Assembly: GCA_977006965.1 (NCBI GenBank)
Contig: OZ345383.1
Coordinates: 1,736,001-1,800,000, forward strand
DNA from: Phymatolithon calcareum
Taxonomy: Eukaryota; Rhodophyta; Florideophyceae; Hapalidiales
Reading direction: 5' to 3'
DNA: 64,000 bases
In this document: piece by piece, positions 55,377 to 64,000 of the stretch
Numbering within the stretch: position 1 is the stretch's first letter
Layout: the number at the start of each line of letters is the position of its first letter
Translations under genes and position numbers: made by a program
The notes under the pieces: model-generated
Told to the model about the DNA's origin: nothing
Databases searched by the model: none
Seen by the model: only the letters and a program-made list of their open reading frames with translations

Positions 55377-55977
55377 GGGTTTATATAGACTAGAAGTAGA
55401 ACCATAGTGAAGAGTCTAAACAAAGGGGTGTGTCGACACTAATATGAAGAGACACACGGGACAAATAGATGGCTAAAAACAATTGGTCTAATGTCAACAT
55501 GGGGGAGGGAGATACTAATGGCAGGATATCATTGGCCGCAGTAGTACTCGGCAATGAGGAAGCCGTTGAGGGTCCAATGGCGGTTGCTCATTAGTCACAA
55601 CGATGAGGAGTAAGACGAGGAACTATAGAAGGCAGAGATTGGCTAAAAATGATGGACTCAAGAGAGGCTCTTCAAAAGCGCTCCGCGCTCTTAGCGAGCG
55701 GCGGTCACGCGTGACAGTCTCGCGACTGCTTTCGGTCACGCGTCACGTGACATATCTGTCACGCTAGGATAATTACAATACAATTATAGGATAGTAATTG
55801 TAATTGGTCTTGGCCGCGGTCACAGTGACATGATGTATGATAGATTGTGACGTGACGTGTAACGTATGACTGAGGAACCGTAACGAGGAGGAATAGAGTA
55901 TGATGGACTATGTTTCTGGTGTTGATAAGGGGTGTTTGATCACGTCACAGGAGTGACGTGAGTGACTGTTCGTCACA
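55377..55977 (-). repeat. family C LTR in inverted orientation (solo or truncated element)
   Basis: On the minus strand it starts TGTGACGAACAG at 55977 and matches the 39298-39571 LTR across 275 bp. It continues beyond that to a TATA box (TATATAA on the minus strand, 55381-55387), consistent with the end of U3. No gag or pol follows. The U3 is packed with TGACG and CACGTG motifs. An AATTACAAT/ATTGTAATT inverted repeat lies near 55770-55805. Confidence 0.75.
55381..55387 (-). promoter_or_regulatory. TATA box of inverted family C LTR
   Basis: TATATAA on the minus strand, within CTATATAAACCC, about 590 bp inside the LTR start. Its position suits an RNA polymerase II promoter at the U3/R border. 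Confidence 0.45.
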
Positions 55978-57056
55978 GGTTCACATCGATATAGACACGC
56001 TGTTGACTAACGGCAAGAATGAATTCATCAGCCCCCTACTTTAGTTAGTGGCGTGCAGAGCGTAACATGCATTCAGAACTCTTTCTGGTTCAGGAAAAAC
56101 ATTCTCCAGAGAGAATATCATACCATAAGAGATCGCGGGTCCTGGAGGCGTGCTTGATCTTCAGAGCATCTTAATGTACCGTTCATCTTCGCGAGGCGTA
56201 ACTATAAAGTATACGCCCTCGTTGGGGCTGACCTCCAGCGTTAGCACGAAAAAGTAGCGCAATTAGAGTGAGAGCAAGACCAAATGTCATTCAAGAGATT
56301 CAATTAACACTCTAGATACGCAGTTCGCTATTTATCGGCCCTCTTACGGATATCGAGATGCTATCGGGAATCCGCTCCGAATGATGGAAACTGGGAACTC
56401 GTGCTCGTAGACTGGCAGAAACGTGCGTTGTAGGAGCCGACTTCTACGATACGCTGTCAAATCTACATGGAAAACATAGACGGCCCTTGGCACAACTCTC
56501 TACGGCACTGCCCCCAGCTGATCATGTGTATGGAAAGATGCTTGTTTAGCGTCTCAGAAATTACAGGTACGCAGGTCTCAGCTCTCAATCAGGATCTGAT
56601 TCTTGGATTAAATTACAAACAGAGAGGAGAGATATTTTCTTTCTTCAGCCGCTAGCGAAGCCGTGCGAGATGTACCGAGTTCTATTCCCAACAAGAAACT
56701 GTCTTTAGCCCCAAGAGATGCATTCAAGACTCTGTTTTCAAATATTTTAAAGTGGAAAAGACGAACTAAGAGCCAGTTATATAAAGATAGTTATAGCAAA
56801 ATCTTTAGCAGTCGTTCAGACTAAAAATAGTTCTTCCATAGAGGTTGAACAATTCCAGACGAAGGGAAACATTCGAGCTATTATCCTGAATGTTCGACTT
56901 CTGTTATTTCAACAGAAAGGGGCAGGTAATGCGATCTATAGCTTGCCCATGTACCTCACGAGCATCAAAATCGTATCCGTCGTCTTCTATTAGATAAGAC
57001 CGGAAGAGAAATATTCACTTCAACTCATCAAGTGCGAGAGTATATCTCTCTGCTGT
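55978..57056. other. unassigned decayed DNA, probably the 5' part of the gypsy relic
   Basis: Long forward stretches have moderate openness but no clear RT motif. The adjacent RNase H/integrase relic suggests this once encoded RT. Confidence 0.35.
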
Positions 57057-57864
57057 TTGGCCCGTTGCGGGATAGCCGCCGTACCTTCTAGTAACGCGCT
57101 TCGCGTTTCACCCCGACCATGTATTCCTCATCTGGAAGTGGCCGAGCAATCCGAACGCGTCAATGATTGTGAAATCGATATTTTCGAAGCTGATATAGAG
57201 ATGCAGTACAAACAGGGAAAGAAGAATATTTTCTCTGACACGCTCTCACTACTATCGACAGACGGGAACACAATGGTTTAAGTTGACAACAATTCCCGTT
57301 CTTTCTCTTGTGTGAAGAAATTTTAGCCTCCTCCATTACAGAACAGGATGATCAATTGGACGAAACGTTTAAGAAATAAAACTCTAATTCCTCAGGGGAG
57401 ATACACTCCCCGTGGTTTAGAGAGGATCTGGTGCGCGAACGGATATCCGACAGCTTCTTCGTGAATATCTACCAATTACTTAATCGGAGGGAGGAAGATC
57501 GTTCGATCTGGATGAAGATGGAATTTTAATTTGCTTCGTTAATGGGGTTCTCCAAAGTGAAGAGCGAAGAAACTGCAGAAAAGTATTCTACCGGCCAATA
57601 TTACGAATGGCTTACTATGCCATATCGCGCAACTGCTCAACATGCGCGATGAGCCGTGTCCAGCTTATTAAAAACACAAAGCTTATGAAACTGTTCCCTG
57701 ATTCGCGCCCTCTCGAGCTTGCAGCATTCGATATAGTCAGAGAATTCATCAAAACTCCCCGAGGAAATAGATTCCTGTTCGTGATCTGAGGTAGATATTC
57801 GAAGTTCGTGCGGACGGTTTCGTTATCAAAATTACTGTAATAGAGTCGTCGAAGGTGTTCGTGT
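57057..57864 (+). pseudogene. Ty3/gypsy RNase H end and integrase relic, interrupted by the family B array
   Basis: The frame 57057-57281 holds DIFEADIEMQYKQGKKNIFSDTLS (the F-x-x-x-I-x-Y-x-x-G-K-x-N-x-x-x-D-x-L-S motif after RNase H). Frame 57607-57789 reads SRNCSTCAM (integrase zinc region) and LELAAFDIVREFIKTPRGNRFLFVI, then GRYSKFVRTV after a stop. This is the first catalytic Asp region of a gypsy integrase with the G-N-R-x-x-x-V-x-D/G-R-Y-S-K motif. The text breaks off at 57865, where the family B LTR begins, so the array is nested in this older element. Its lineage differs from A, B and C. Confidence 0.7.
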
Positions 57865-57865
57865 T

Positions 57866-58142
57866 TTAGACGCCCACAAGCCCTGCAAAAGAACTGAGGG
57901 GAGACAGTCCTTAATCACAACACATGCTTCTAAAAAGCCCGATGCCTCTCCCTCTCAATGAGAGGCTGGAAGGGCTGGCTTTTATAGCCTTTTACAATAC
58001 CCTAAATCTATCAATTACCTTATCCACGCAATCCAGTCTTTTGCCCTGATTGCGTAAGTAAATGCCCCGTAATTATCGGTTACCTCTTAAGTGTCGTTCT
58101 GCTCCTTGCTTGGCGAACGCTTGGTATCGTCCCATATCTACA
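57866..58142 (-). repeat. family B LTR, copy 1 (outermost, 3' LTR of unit 1)
   Basis: Boundaries come from the three-way comparison and the left edge is uncertain by up to 3 bp. It contains TATAAAA on the element strand. Confidence 0.9.
57980..57986 (-). promoter_or_regulatory. TATA box in family B LTR
   Basis: The minus strand reads CTATAAAAGCC. The same box recurs at 60417-60423 and 62854-62860 in the other LTRs. A GCCTCTC/GAGAGGC hairpin lies 12-33 bases downstream, near the expected transcript start. Confidence 0.65.
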
Positions 58143-58352
58143 GTGCCCCATGGCTCTGCATAGCAGAGGCATTTACAGGGACAGACCAATCTGTTCGCGA
58201 GCTTGCTTGACAGCGCGCTTCTTCTTAGTTGTCCTCAAAAATTCCTCAACCTTGTCCGGAATATCTTCATGGATAGCTTTGATTGGGTGCCAGGTCCAAT
58301 CTTTACGATCCGGCAATCCCAACCATTTAACTTGAACAAATATTCCTTCCTT

Positions 58353-60230
58353 TTAGTTCCCTGCCACGTCGAGTACCTCGTCCACGATTTCGTATTTGGC
58401 CTCACTACACTCCGTATGCGATAGGAGTTCCTTGGATACTTTTGCCCCGTCCATTCCCGCTCGGTACAGCTGTAAGCGTGCCGCATGTACTTTCTCAACT
58501 TTTTGAGTTAACATGTGCTCTACCTCATAGATCAGCTCACTGACGACTTTGGTAATTCGGCGCGGTCCGACCCATCGATACGATTGCTTGTGGCCTTTGT
58601 CTTGTGCACGTCTTACCAAGACAAAATCACCCTTTTCAAATTTAGGCACTACCAAGTTCGTTTTCTTGTTATGCGACTTGATGTTTTTCGCACGGTTTTC
58701 AGTGACTCGTTCCGCCACGTCCTTGTGCAGTCCATCAAACTGCTTTTGCAAACCAGCAATGTCCAATATCTGCATTGCCCGGATTTTCTCTAGGTTCCTC
58801 ACTTTGGCATTGGATTTTCCAATTGCTGTTGAATGCAGCATTGCCCTTGCCGGTTTGATTCCAGTCATAACCTCCAAAGGGGTTCGAAAAGTCCCATCCT
58901 CACGACTTCCCAGTCGCTTGAGTGGAGCTTCATTAAGAGCTGTCATTATCATGCCGATTACTGTAGGCCAATCTTGGGGCCCCAGTTTCAGCTCCGATTG
59001 TAAACAGCGATAAGCTGCCTGAACAGTTTTCATACAGCTCTCCACCGTACCGTTCACCCACGGGGAATACGCAACCGTGAAGATATGCTTAATACGGTGC
59101 TCCTTGGCCAGTTCTTTCATGACTTCGTTTTTGAAATGCGACCCTTGATCGCTCACCCACATCTCCATGATGGTGAATGTCCGTATCCAACGAGCCAGCT
59201 CCGTTGCCGCGACCTCAGCCGTTGCTGCTTGTGCCGGACAAAGCCACAGATACGATGAGAGATCGTCTCGGATCACGAGTATATATTTGTGCTCCTCAAC
59301 ACCCGGGCCCATGTATAGGAAATCAAAATGTATGACTTCATTGGGGCGAGTGCCATGCACAGTGGTGGACAATGGCCTTGGAATTCTGTGTCCGGTCTTT
59401 CCAGTAAGACAATGCAAGCAACTCCTCACAAACTCCTTACAGTCCATTTCCATAGTCTTCCATTTGTAGTTCTCTTTGATGATGCTGTATGTAGATTCCT
59501 TTGCTCTATGCCCCGCTGGTCCGCAATGTCCAACGACCAAGATCTTTAGCTGCATTTCTGCCTCGCTTTCTGGAATCCAAAGCTTTCCCTTGATTCTTAC
59601 ACGCTCAGAATCATCCACCTTGTAATTAAATCCCGCGTCCTTTTGGTATGCGCTTTGGGATCTGTGGATCATTTCGATTGAAGACCATTCAAATTCTTTG
59701 CAGAGTGGACATTCAACAATATCCTGCTCAGCCTTGTTAATAGCTCTGTCGATCTCTCCTGGCTTAGGCCATTCAGATTCCTTGCAGAGTGCTATTTCAA
59801 CAATATCCTGCTCTAGAAGCAGATGTGTCACACGCTTCACTACGAGGCGCTTTCCCCTGTAGCCGTGCCACCATCGTGACGACGAGTCTTCTCGGACCAC
59901 CAAGGTCTTGACCCGTTTTTCGATACCGGTTGCGGTCAATTGCGCCAATTCTTTCCCCGGCGCCACGCTCTCAAGCTCGCCTGGAAAATGCATAATTCGT
60001 AGCAACCCTTGATCGGCAGAAATCTTGTAGCTTGCCTTTGAGAGTGAAGGCATTTCCTTCTTTTTCTCAGCTACCTCATTCTCATAGCGCTCCCTTGCTC
60101 GCAAAAACGCTGAGACTTTGACGGGATCCACGCTCTTCAACACTGGATGCCTGATGGATTCAAAGACGCTCCATGCGCTTCCATCTCCATTTCCAGTATT
60201 GTGTTGACCGGTTTCGTTCTGATCCGACAT
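58353..60230 (-). CDS. family B gag-integrase fusion protein, 625 aa, copy 1
   Basis: The ATG at 60228-60230 starts MSDQNETGQ. Residues 1-115 match the family A gag N-terminus (VLKSVDPVKVSAFLRARERY, SKASYKISADQGLL). At about 115-118 the text jumps to the RNase H-integrase linker (SRWWHGYRGKRLVVKRV), deleting the rest of gag, protease, RT and RNase H. The linker holds a duplicated EQDIVE...LCKE segment (about 141-182). The integrase is complete: H235, H241, C271 and C274 form the zinc site, and D303, D361 and E397 form a D,D35E core. The frame stops at TAA 58353-58355, but the same phase stays open to 58173 and encodes a chromodomain-like segment (VQVKWLGLPDRKDWTW). The product should be an integrase fused to a capsid fragment and cannot copy itself without a partner RT. 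Confidence 0.9.
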   Translation of the reverse strand: MSDQNETGQHNTGNGDGSAWSVFESIRHPVLKSVDPVKVSAFLRARERYENEVAEKKKEMPSLSKASYKISADQGLLRIMHFPGELESVAPGKELAQLTATGIEKRVKTLVVREDSSSRWWHGYRGKRLVVKRVTHLLLEQDIVEIALCKESEWPKPGEIDRAINKAEQDIVECPLCKEFEWSSIEMIHRSQSAYQKDAGFNYKVDDSERVRIKGKLWIPESEAEMQLKILVVGHCGPAGHRAKESTYSIIKENYKWKTMEMDCKEFVRSCLHCLTGKTGHRIPRPLSTTVHGTRPNEVIHFDFLYMGPGVEEHKYILVIRDDLSSYLWLCPAQAATAEVAATELARWIRTFTIMEMWVSDQGSHFKNEVMKELAKEHRIKHIFTVAYSPWVNGTVESCMKTVQAAYRCLQSELKLGPQDWPTVIGMIMTALNEAPLKRLGSREDGTFRTPLEVMTGIKPARAMLHSTAIGKSNAKVRNLEKIRAMQILDIAGLQKQFDGLHKDVAERVTENRAKNIKSHNKKTNLVVPKFEKGDFVLVRRAQDKGHKQSYRWVGPRRITKVVSELIYEVEHMLTQKVEKVHAARLQLYRAGMDGAKVSKELLSHTECSEAKYEIVDEVLDVAGN

Positions 60231-60292
60231 ATTTCCTTGTCACCTCTTCTGCTAGGCTTTGTCTGATATATCCCCGCGGGGGAAACAACCGA

Positions 60293-60302
60293 AGAAATTT
60301 CT
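60293..60302 (-). promoter_or_regulatory. putative primer-binding palindrome AGAAATTTCT (family B)
   Basis: It lies at the inner edge of the second LTR, which is the 5' LTR of unit 1, and repeats at 62730-62739. It is the same ten bases as in families A and D. Confidence 0.55.
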
Positions 60303-60579
60303 TTAGACGCCCACAAGCCCTGCAAAAGAACTGAGGGGAGACAGTCCTTAATCACAACACATGCTTCTAAAAAGCCCGATGCCTCTCCCTCTCAATGAGA
60401 GGCTGGAAGGGCTGGCTTTTATAGCCTTTTACAATACCCTAAATCTATCAATTACCTTATCCACGCAATCCAGTCTTTTGCCCTGATTGCGTAAGTAAAT
60501 GCCCCGTAATTATCGGTTACCTCTTAAGTGTCGTTCTGCTCCTTGCTTGGCGAACGCTTGGTATCGTCCCATATCTACA
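60303..60579 (-). repeat. family B LTR, copy 2 (shared between units 1 and 2)
   Basis: Sequence-identical to copy 1 in this comparison. It acts as the 5' LTR of unit 1 and the 3' LTR of unit 2. Confidence 0.92.
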
Positions 60580-60789
60580 GTGCCCCATGGCTCTGCATAG
60601 CAGAGGCATTTACAGGGACAGACCAATCTGTTCGCGAGCTTGCTTGACAGCGCGCTTCTTCTTAGTTGTCCTCAAAAATTCCTCAACCTTGTCCGGAATA
60701 TCTTCATGGATAGCTTTGATTGGGTGCCAGGTCCAATCTTTACGATCCGGCAATCCCAACCATTTAACTTGAACAAATATTCCTTCCTT

Positions 60790-62667
60790 TTAGTTCCCTG
60801 CCACGTCGAGTACCTCGTCCACGATTTCGTATTTGGCCTCACTACACTCCGTATGCGATAGGAGTTCCTTGGATACTTTTGCCCCGTCCATTCCCGCTCG
60901 GTACAGCTGTAAGCGTGCCGCATGTACTTTCTCAACTTTTTGAGTTAACATGTGCTCTACCTCATAGATCAGCTCACTGACGACTTTGGTAATTCGGCGC
61001 GGTCCGACCCATCGATACGATTGCTTGTGGCCTTTGTCTTGTGCACGTCTTACCAAGACAAAATCACCCTTTTCAAATTTAGGCACTACCAAGTTCGTTT
61101 TCTTGTTATGCGACTTGATGTTTTTCGCACGGTTTTCAGTGACTCGTTCCGCCACGTCCTTGTGCAGTCCATCAAACTGCTTTTGCAAACCAGCAATGTC
61201 CAATATCTGCATTGCCCGGATTTTCTCTAGGTTCCTCACTTTGGCATTGGATTTTCCAATTGCTGTTGAATGCAGCATTGCCCTTGCCGGTTTGATTCCA
61301 GTCATAACCTCCAAAGGGGTTCGAAAAGTCCCATCCTCACGACTTCCCAGTCGCTTGAGTGGAGCTTCATTAAGAGCTGTCATTATCATGCCGATTACTG
61401 TAGGCCAATCTTGGGGCCCCAGTTTCAGCTCCGATTGTAAACAGCGATAAGCTGCCTGAACAGTTTTCATACAGCTCTCCACCGTACCGTTCACCCACGG
61501 GGAATACGCAACCGTGAAGATATGCTTAATACGGTGCTCCTTGGCCAGTTCTTTCATGACTTCGTTTTTGAAATGCGACCCTTGATCGCTCACCCACATC
61601 TCCATGATGGTGAATGTCCGTATCCAACGAGCCAGCTCCGTTGCCGCGACCTCAGCCGTTGCTGCTTGTGCCGGACAAAGCCACAGATACGATGAGAGAT
61701 CGTCTCGGATCACGAGTATATATTTGTGCTCCTCAACACCCGGGCCCATGTATAGGAAATCAAAATGTATGACTTCATTGGGGCGAGTGCCATGCACAGT
61801 GGTGGACAATGGCCTTGGAATTCTGTGTCCGGTCTTTCCAGTAAGACAATGCAAGCAACTCCTCACAAACTCCTTACAGTCCATTTCCATAGTCTTCCAT
61901 TTGTAGTTCTCTTTGATGATGCTGTATGTAGATTCCTTTGCTCTATGCCCCGCTGGTCCGCAATGTCCAACGACCAAGATCTTTAGCTGCATTTCTGCCT
62001 CGCTTTCTGGAATCCAAAGCTTTCCCTTGATTCTTACACGCTCAGAATCATCCACCTTGTAATTAAATCCCGCGTCCTTTTGGTATGCGCTTTGGGATCT
62101 GTGGATCATTTCGATTGAAGACCATTCAAATTCTTTGCAGAGTGGACATTCAACAATATCCTGCTCAGCCTTGTTAATAGCTCTGTCGATCTCTCCTGGC
62201 TTAGGCCATTCAGATTCCTTGCAGAGTGCTATTTCAACAATATCCTGCTCTAGAAGCAGATGTGTCACACGCTTCACTACGAGGCGCTTTCCCCTGTAGC
62301 CGTGCCACCATCGTGACGACGAGTCTTCTCGGACCACCAAGGTCTTGACCCGTTTTTCGATACCGGTTGCGGTCAATTGCGCCAATTCTTTCCCCGGCGC
62401 CACGCTCTCAAGCTCGCCTGGAAAATGCATAATTCGTAGCAACCCTTGATCGGCAGAAATCTTGTAGCTTGCCTTTGAGAGTGAAGGCATTTCCTTCTTT
62501 TTCTCAGCTACCTCATTCTCATAGCGCTCCCTTGCTCGCAAAAACGCTGAGACTTTGACGGGATCCACGCTCTTCAACACTGGATGCCTGATGGATTCAA
62601 AGACGCTCCATGCGCTTCCATCTCCATTTCCAGTATTGTGTTGACCGGTTTCGTTCTGATCCGACAT
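60790..62667 (-). CDS. family B gag-integrase fusion protein, 625 aa, copy 2
   Basis: The predicted protein is identical to copy 1, 2437 bp to the right, including the gag-integrase junction, the duplicated linker segment and the TAA before the chromodomain frame (stop at 60790-60792, open phase to about 60610). It has its own 5' LTR at 62740-63016. Identity of both coding and non-coding parts shows recent duplication of whole units, not selection on the protein alone. Confidence 0.9.
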   Translation of the reverse strand: MSDQNETGQHNTGNGDGSAWSVFESIRHPVLKSVDPVKVSAFLRARERYENEVAEKKKEMPSLSKASYKISADQGLLRIMHFPGELESVAPGKELAQLTATGIEKRVKTLVVREDSSSRWWHGYRGKRLVVKRVTHLLLEQDIVEIALCKESEWPKPGEIDRAINKAEQDIVECPLCKEFEWSSIEMIHRSQSAYQKDAGFNYKVDDSERVRIKGKLWIPESEAEMQLKILVVGHCGPAGHRAKESTYSIIKENYKWKTMEMDCKEFVRSCLHCLTGKTGHRIPRPLSTTVHGTRPNEVIHFDFLYMGPGVEEHKYILVIRDDLSSYLWLCPAQAATAEVAATELARWIRTFTIMEMWVSDQGSHFKNEVMKELAKEHRIKHIFTVAYSPWVNGTVESCMKTVQAAYRCLQSELKLGPQDWPTVIGMIMTALNEAPLKRLGSREDGTFRTPLEVMTGIKPARAMLHSTAIGKSNAKVRNLEKIRAMQILDIAGLQKQFDGLHKDVAERVTENRAKNIKSHNKKTNLVVPKFEKGDFVLVRRAQDKGHKQSYRWVGPRRITKVVSELIYEVEHMLTQKVEKVHAARLQLYRAGMDGAKVSKELLSHTECSEAKYEIVDEVLDVAGN

Positions 62668-62739
62668 ATTTCCTTGTCACCTCTTCTGCTAGGCTTTGTC
62701 TGATATATCCCCGCGGGGGAAACAACCGAAGAAATTTCT

Positions 62740-63016
62740 TTAGACGCCCACAAGCCCTGCAAAAGAACTGAGGGGAGACAGTCCTTAATCACAACACATG
62801 CTTCTAAAAAGCCCGATGCCTCTCCCTCTCAATGAGAGGCTGGAAGGGCTGGCTTTTATAGCCTTTTACAATACCCTAAATCTATCAATTACCTTATCCA
62901 CGCAATCCAGTCTTTTGCCCTGATTGCGTAAGTAAATGCCCCGTAATTATCGGTTACCTCTTAAGTGTCGTTCTGCTCCTTGCTTGGCGAACGCTTGGTA
63001 TCGTCCCATATCTACA
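62740..63016 (-). repeat. family B LTR, copy 3 (shared between units 2 and 3)
   Basis: Matches copies 1 and 2 by eye over its whole length. Confidence 0.92.
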
Positions 63017-63226
63017 GTGCCCCATGGCTCTGCATAGCAGAGGCATTTACAGGGACAGACCAATCTGTTCGCGAGCTTGCTTGACAGCGCGCTTCGTCTT
63101 AGTTGTCCTCAAAAATTCCTCAACCTTGTCCGGAATATCTTCATGGATAGCTTTGATTGGGTGCCAGGTCCAATCTTTACGATCCGGCAATCCCAACCAT
63201 TTAACTTGAACAAATATTCCTTCCTT

Positions 63227-64000
63227 TTAGTTCCCTGCCACGTCGAGTACCTCGTCCACGATTTCGTATTTGGCCTCACTACACTCCGTATGCGATAGGA
63301 GTTCCTTGGATACTTTTGCCCCGTCCATTCCCGCTCGGTACAGCTGTAAGCGTGCCGCATGTACTTTCTCAACTTTTTGAGTTAACATGTGCTCTACCTC
63401 ATAGATCAGCTCACTGACGACTTTGGTAATTCGGCGCGGTCCGACCCATCGATACGATTGCTTGTGGCCTTTGTCTTGTGCACGTCTTACCAAGACAAAA
63501 TCACCCTTTTCAAATTTAGGCACTACCAAGTTCGTTTTCTTGTTATGCGACTTGATGTTTTTCGCACGGTTTTCAGTGACTCGTTCCGCCACGTCCTTGT
63601 GCAGTCCATCAAACTGCTTTTGCAAACCAGCAATGTCCAATATCTGCATTGCCCGGATTTTCTCTAGGTTCCTCACTTTGGCATTGGATTTTCCAATTGC
63701 TGTTGAATGCAGCATTGCCCTTGCCGGTTTGATTCCAGTCATAACCTCCAAAGGGGTTCGAAAAGTCCCATCCTCACGACTTCCCAGTCGCTTGAGTGGA
63801 GCTTCATTAAGAGCTGTCATTATCATGCCGATTACTGTAGGCCAATCTTGGGGCCCCAGTTTCAGCTCCGATTGTAAACAGCGATAAGCTGCCTGAACAG
63901 TTTTCATACAGCTCTCCACCGTACCGTTCACCCACGGGGAATACGCAACCGTGAAGATATGCTTAATACGGTGCTCCTTGGCCAGTTCTTTCATGACTTC
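63227..64000 (-). CDS. family B gag-integrase fusion protein, copy 3, cut by window end
   Basis: Only the C-terminal 258 codons lie inside the window (the integrase core after the second catalytic Asp, with TVES, to the TAA at 63227-63229). The coding part is identical to copies 1 and 2. The only difference seen in this unit is a T-to-G change at 63096 in the chromodomain frame beyond the stop, giving Phe to Val on the opposite-strand reading. Confidence 0.85.
   Translation of the reverse strand, partial: EVMKELAKEHRIKHIFTVAYSPWVNGTVESCMKTVQAAYRCLQSELKLGPQDWPTVIGMIMTALNEAPLKRLGSREDGTFRTPLEVMTGIKPARAMLHSTAIGKSNAKVRNLEKIRAMQILDIAGLQKQFDGLHKDVAERVTENRAKNIKSHNKKTNLVVPKFEKGDFVLVRRAQDKGHKQSYRWVGPRRITKVVSELIYEVEHMLTQKVEKVHAARLQLYRAGMDGAKVSKELLSHTECSEAKYEIVDEVLDVAGN

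Larger units (their letters stand above)
57866..64000 (-). mobile_element. tandem array of a non-autonomous LTR retrotransposon (family B), 2437-bp period
   Basis: LTRs (277 bp) at 57866-58142, 60303-60579 and 62740-63016 alternate with 2160-bp internal regions (58143-60302, 60580-62739, 63017 to the window end). Neighbouring internals share one LTR. Over the repeated text in view I found one difference (T at 58222 and 60659, G at 63096). The right end lies beyond the window, so the copy number is at least three partial units. On its own strand the LTR starts TGTAGATATGG and ends GGGCGTCTAA. It belongs to the family A lineage by gag, integrase, LTR ends and PBS. Confidence 0.93.

Noticed and set aside
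57866-64000. CRISPR array or satellite DNA as explanation for the 2437-bp period
   Set aside because: The repeated units are whole retroelement segments with LTRs and a coding ORF. There are no short repeat-spacer units, and the host is a eukaryote.
57866-64000. Assembly duplication as the sole cause of the array
   Set aside because: This cannot be excluded from sequence alone. The single-base difference in the third unit and the old parallel array at 21-24 kb make a real array more likely, but long reads are decisive.

Overview
This is eukaryotic nuclear DNA dominated by transposable elements, with one short strip of host genes. The three host genes (13.36-20.11 kb, all on the minus strand) are each a single uninterrupted reading frame. 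They encode the CAF-1 p60 (CHAF1B/FAS2) WD40 histone chaperone subunit, a membrane-anchored PEBP-like protein, and a two-repeat UPF0126/TRIC-type membrane protein with a targeting-like N-terminus. Intronless genes in a small island, surrounded by chromodomain Ty3/gypsy and Ty1/copia elements, fit a florideophyte red alga such as Chondrus. That assignment is inference from layout and protein style, not a database match.

Layout. 0-6.2 kb: decayed DNA with copia RT and LINE RT remnants, one orphan ORF and small repeats. 6.25-11.53 kb: a complete young LTR retrotransposon (family A, minus strand) with 255-bp LTRs, a TTTCT target duplication and one 1558-codon gag-pol ORF whose reverse transcriptase has lost catalytic aspartates. 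12.47-12.77 kb: a tRNA-type SINE with perfect 10-bp target duplications. 13.4-20.1 kb: the host genes. 21.2-24.5 kb: an old LTR-internal-LTR-internal-LTR tandem of a related family (D), followed by D fragments to 26.6 kb. 26.7-27.7 kb: a GC-rich block. 28.1-32.3 kb: a decayed Ty1/copia element. 34.4-39.6 kb: a Ty3/gypsy chromovirus of a different lineage (C) with an intact gag, a slippery heptamer, a zinc-finger reading frame upstream of gag, two frameshifts in pol and a truncated 3' LTR. 40.2-44.6 kb: a decayed full-length relative of family A. 44.7-52.1 kb: a hAT remnant, repeats and unassigned DNA. 52.1-52.86 kb: a pogo-like DNA transposon remnant with TIRs and TA duplications. 53.05-54.5 kb: a LINE relic with AP-endonuclease and RT. 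55.4-55.98 kb: an inverted LTR of family C. 57.06-57.86 kb: a gypsy RNase H/integrase relic. 57.87-64.0 kb: a near-perfect tandem array (2437-bp period) of family B.

The most unusual structure is the family B array. Each unit is an LTR plus a 625-aa ORF in which the N-terminal part of gag is joined directly to integrase. Protease, reverse transcriptase, RNase H and most of gag are deleted, and every copy carries the same in-frame TAA just before a chromodomain. Adjacent units share single LTRs, and only one base differs among the copies in view. Families A, B and D also share a perfect 10-bp palindrome, AGAAATTTCT, at the primer-binding position just inside the 5' LTR. None of the mobile elements forms a system with the host genes. 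The relationships are between elements: likely trans-mobilisation, nesting and recurrent tandem LTR arrays.
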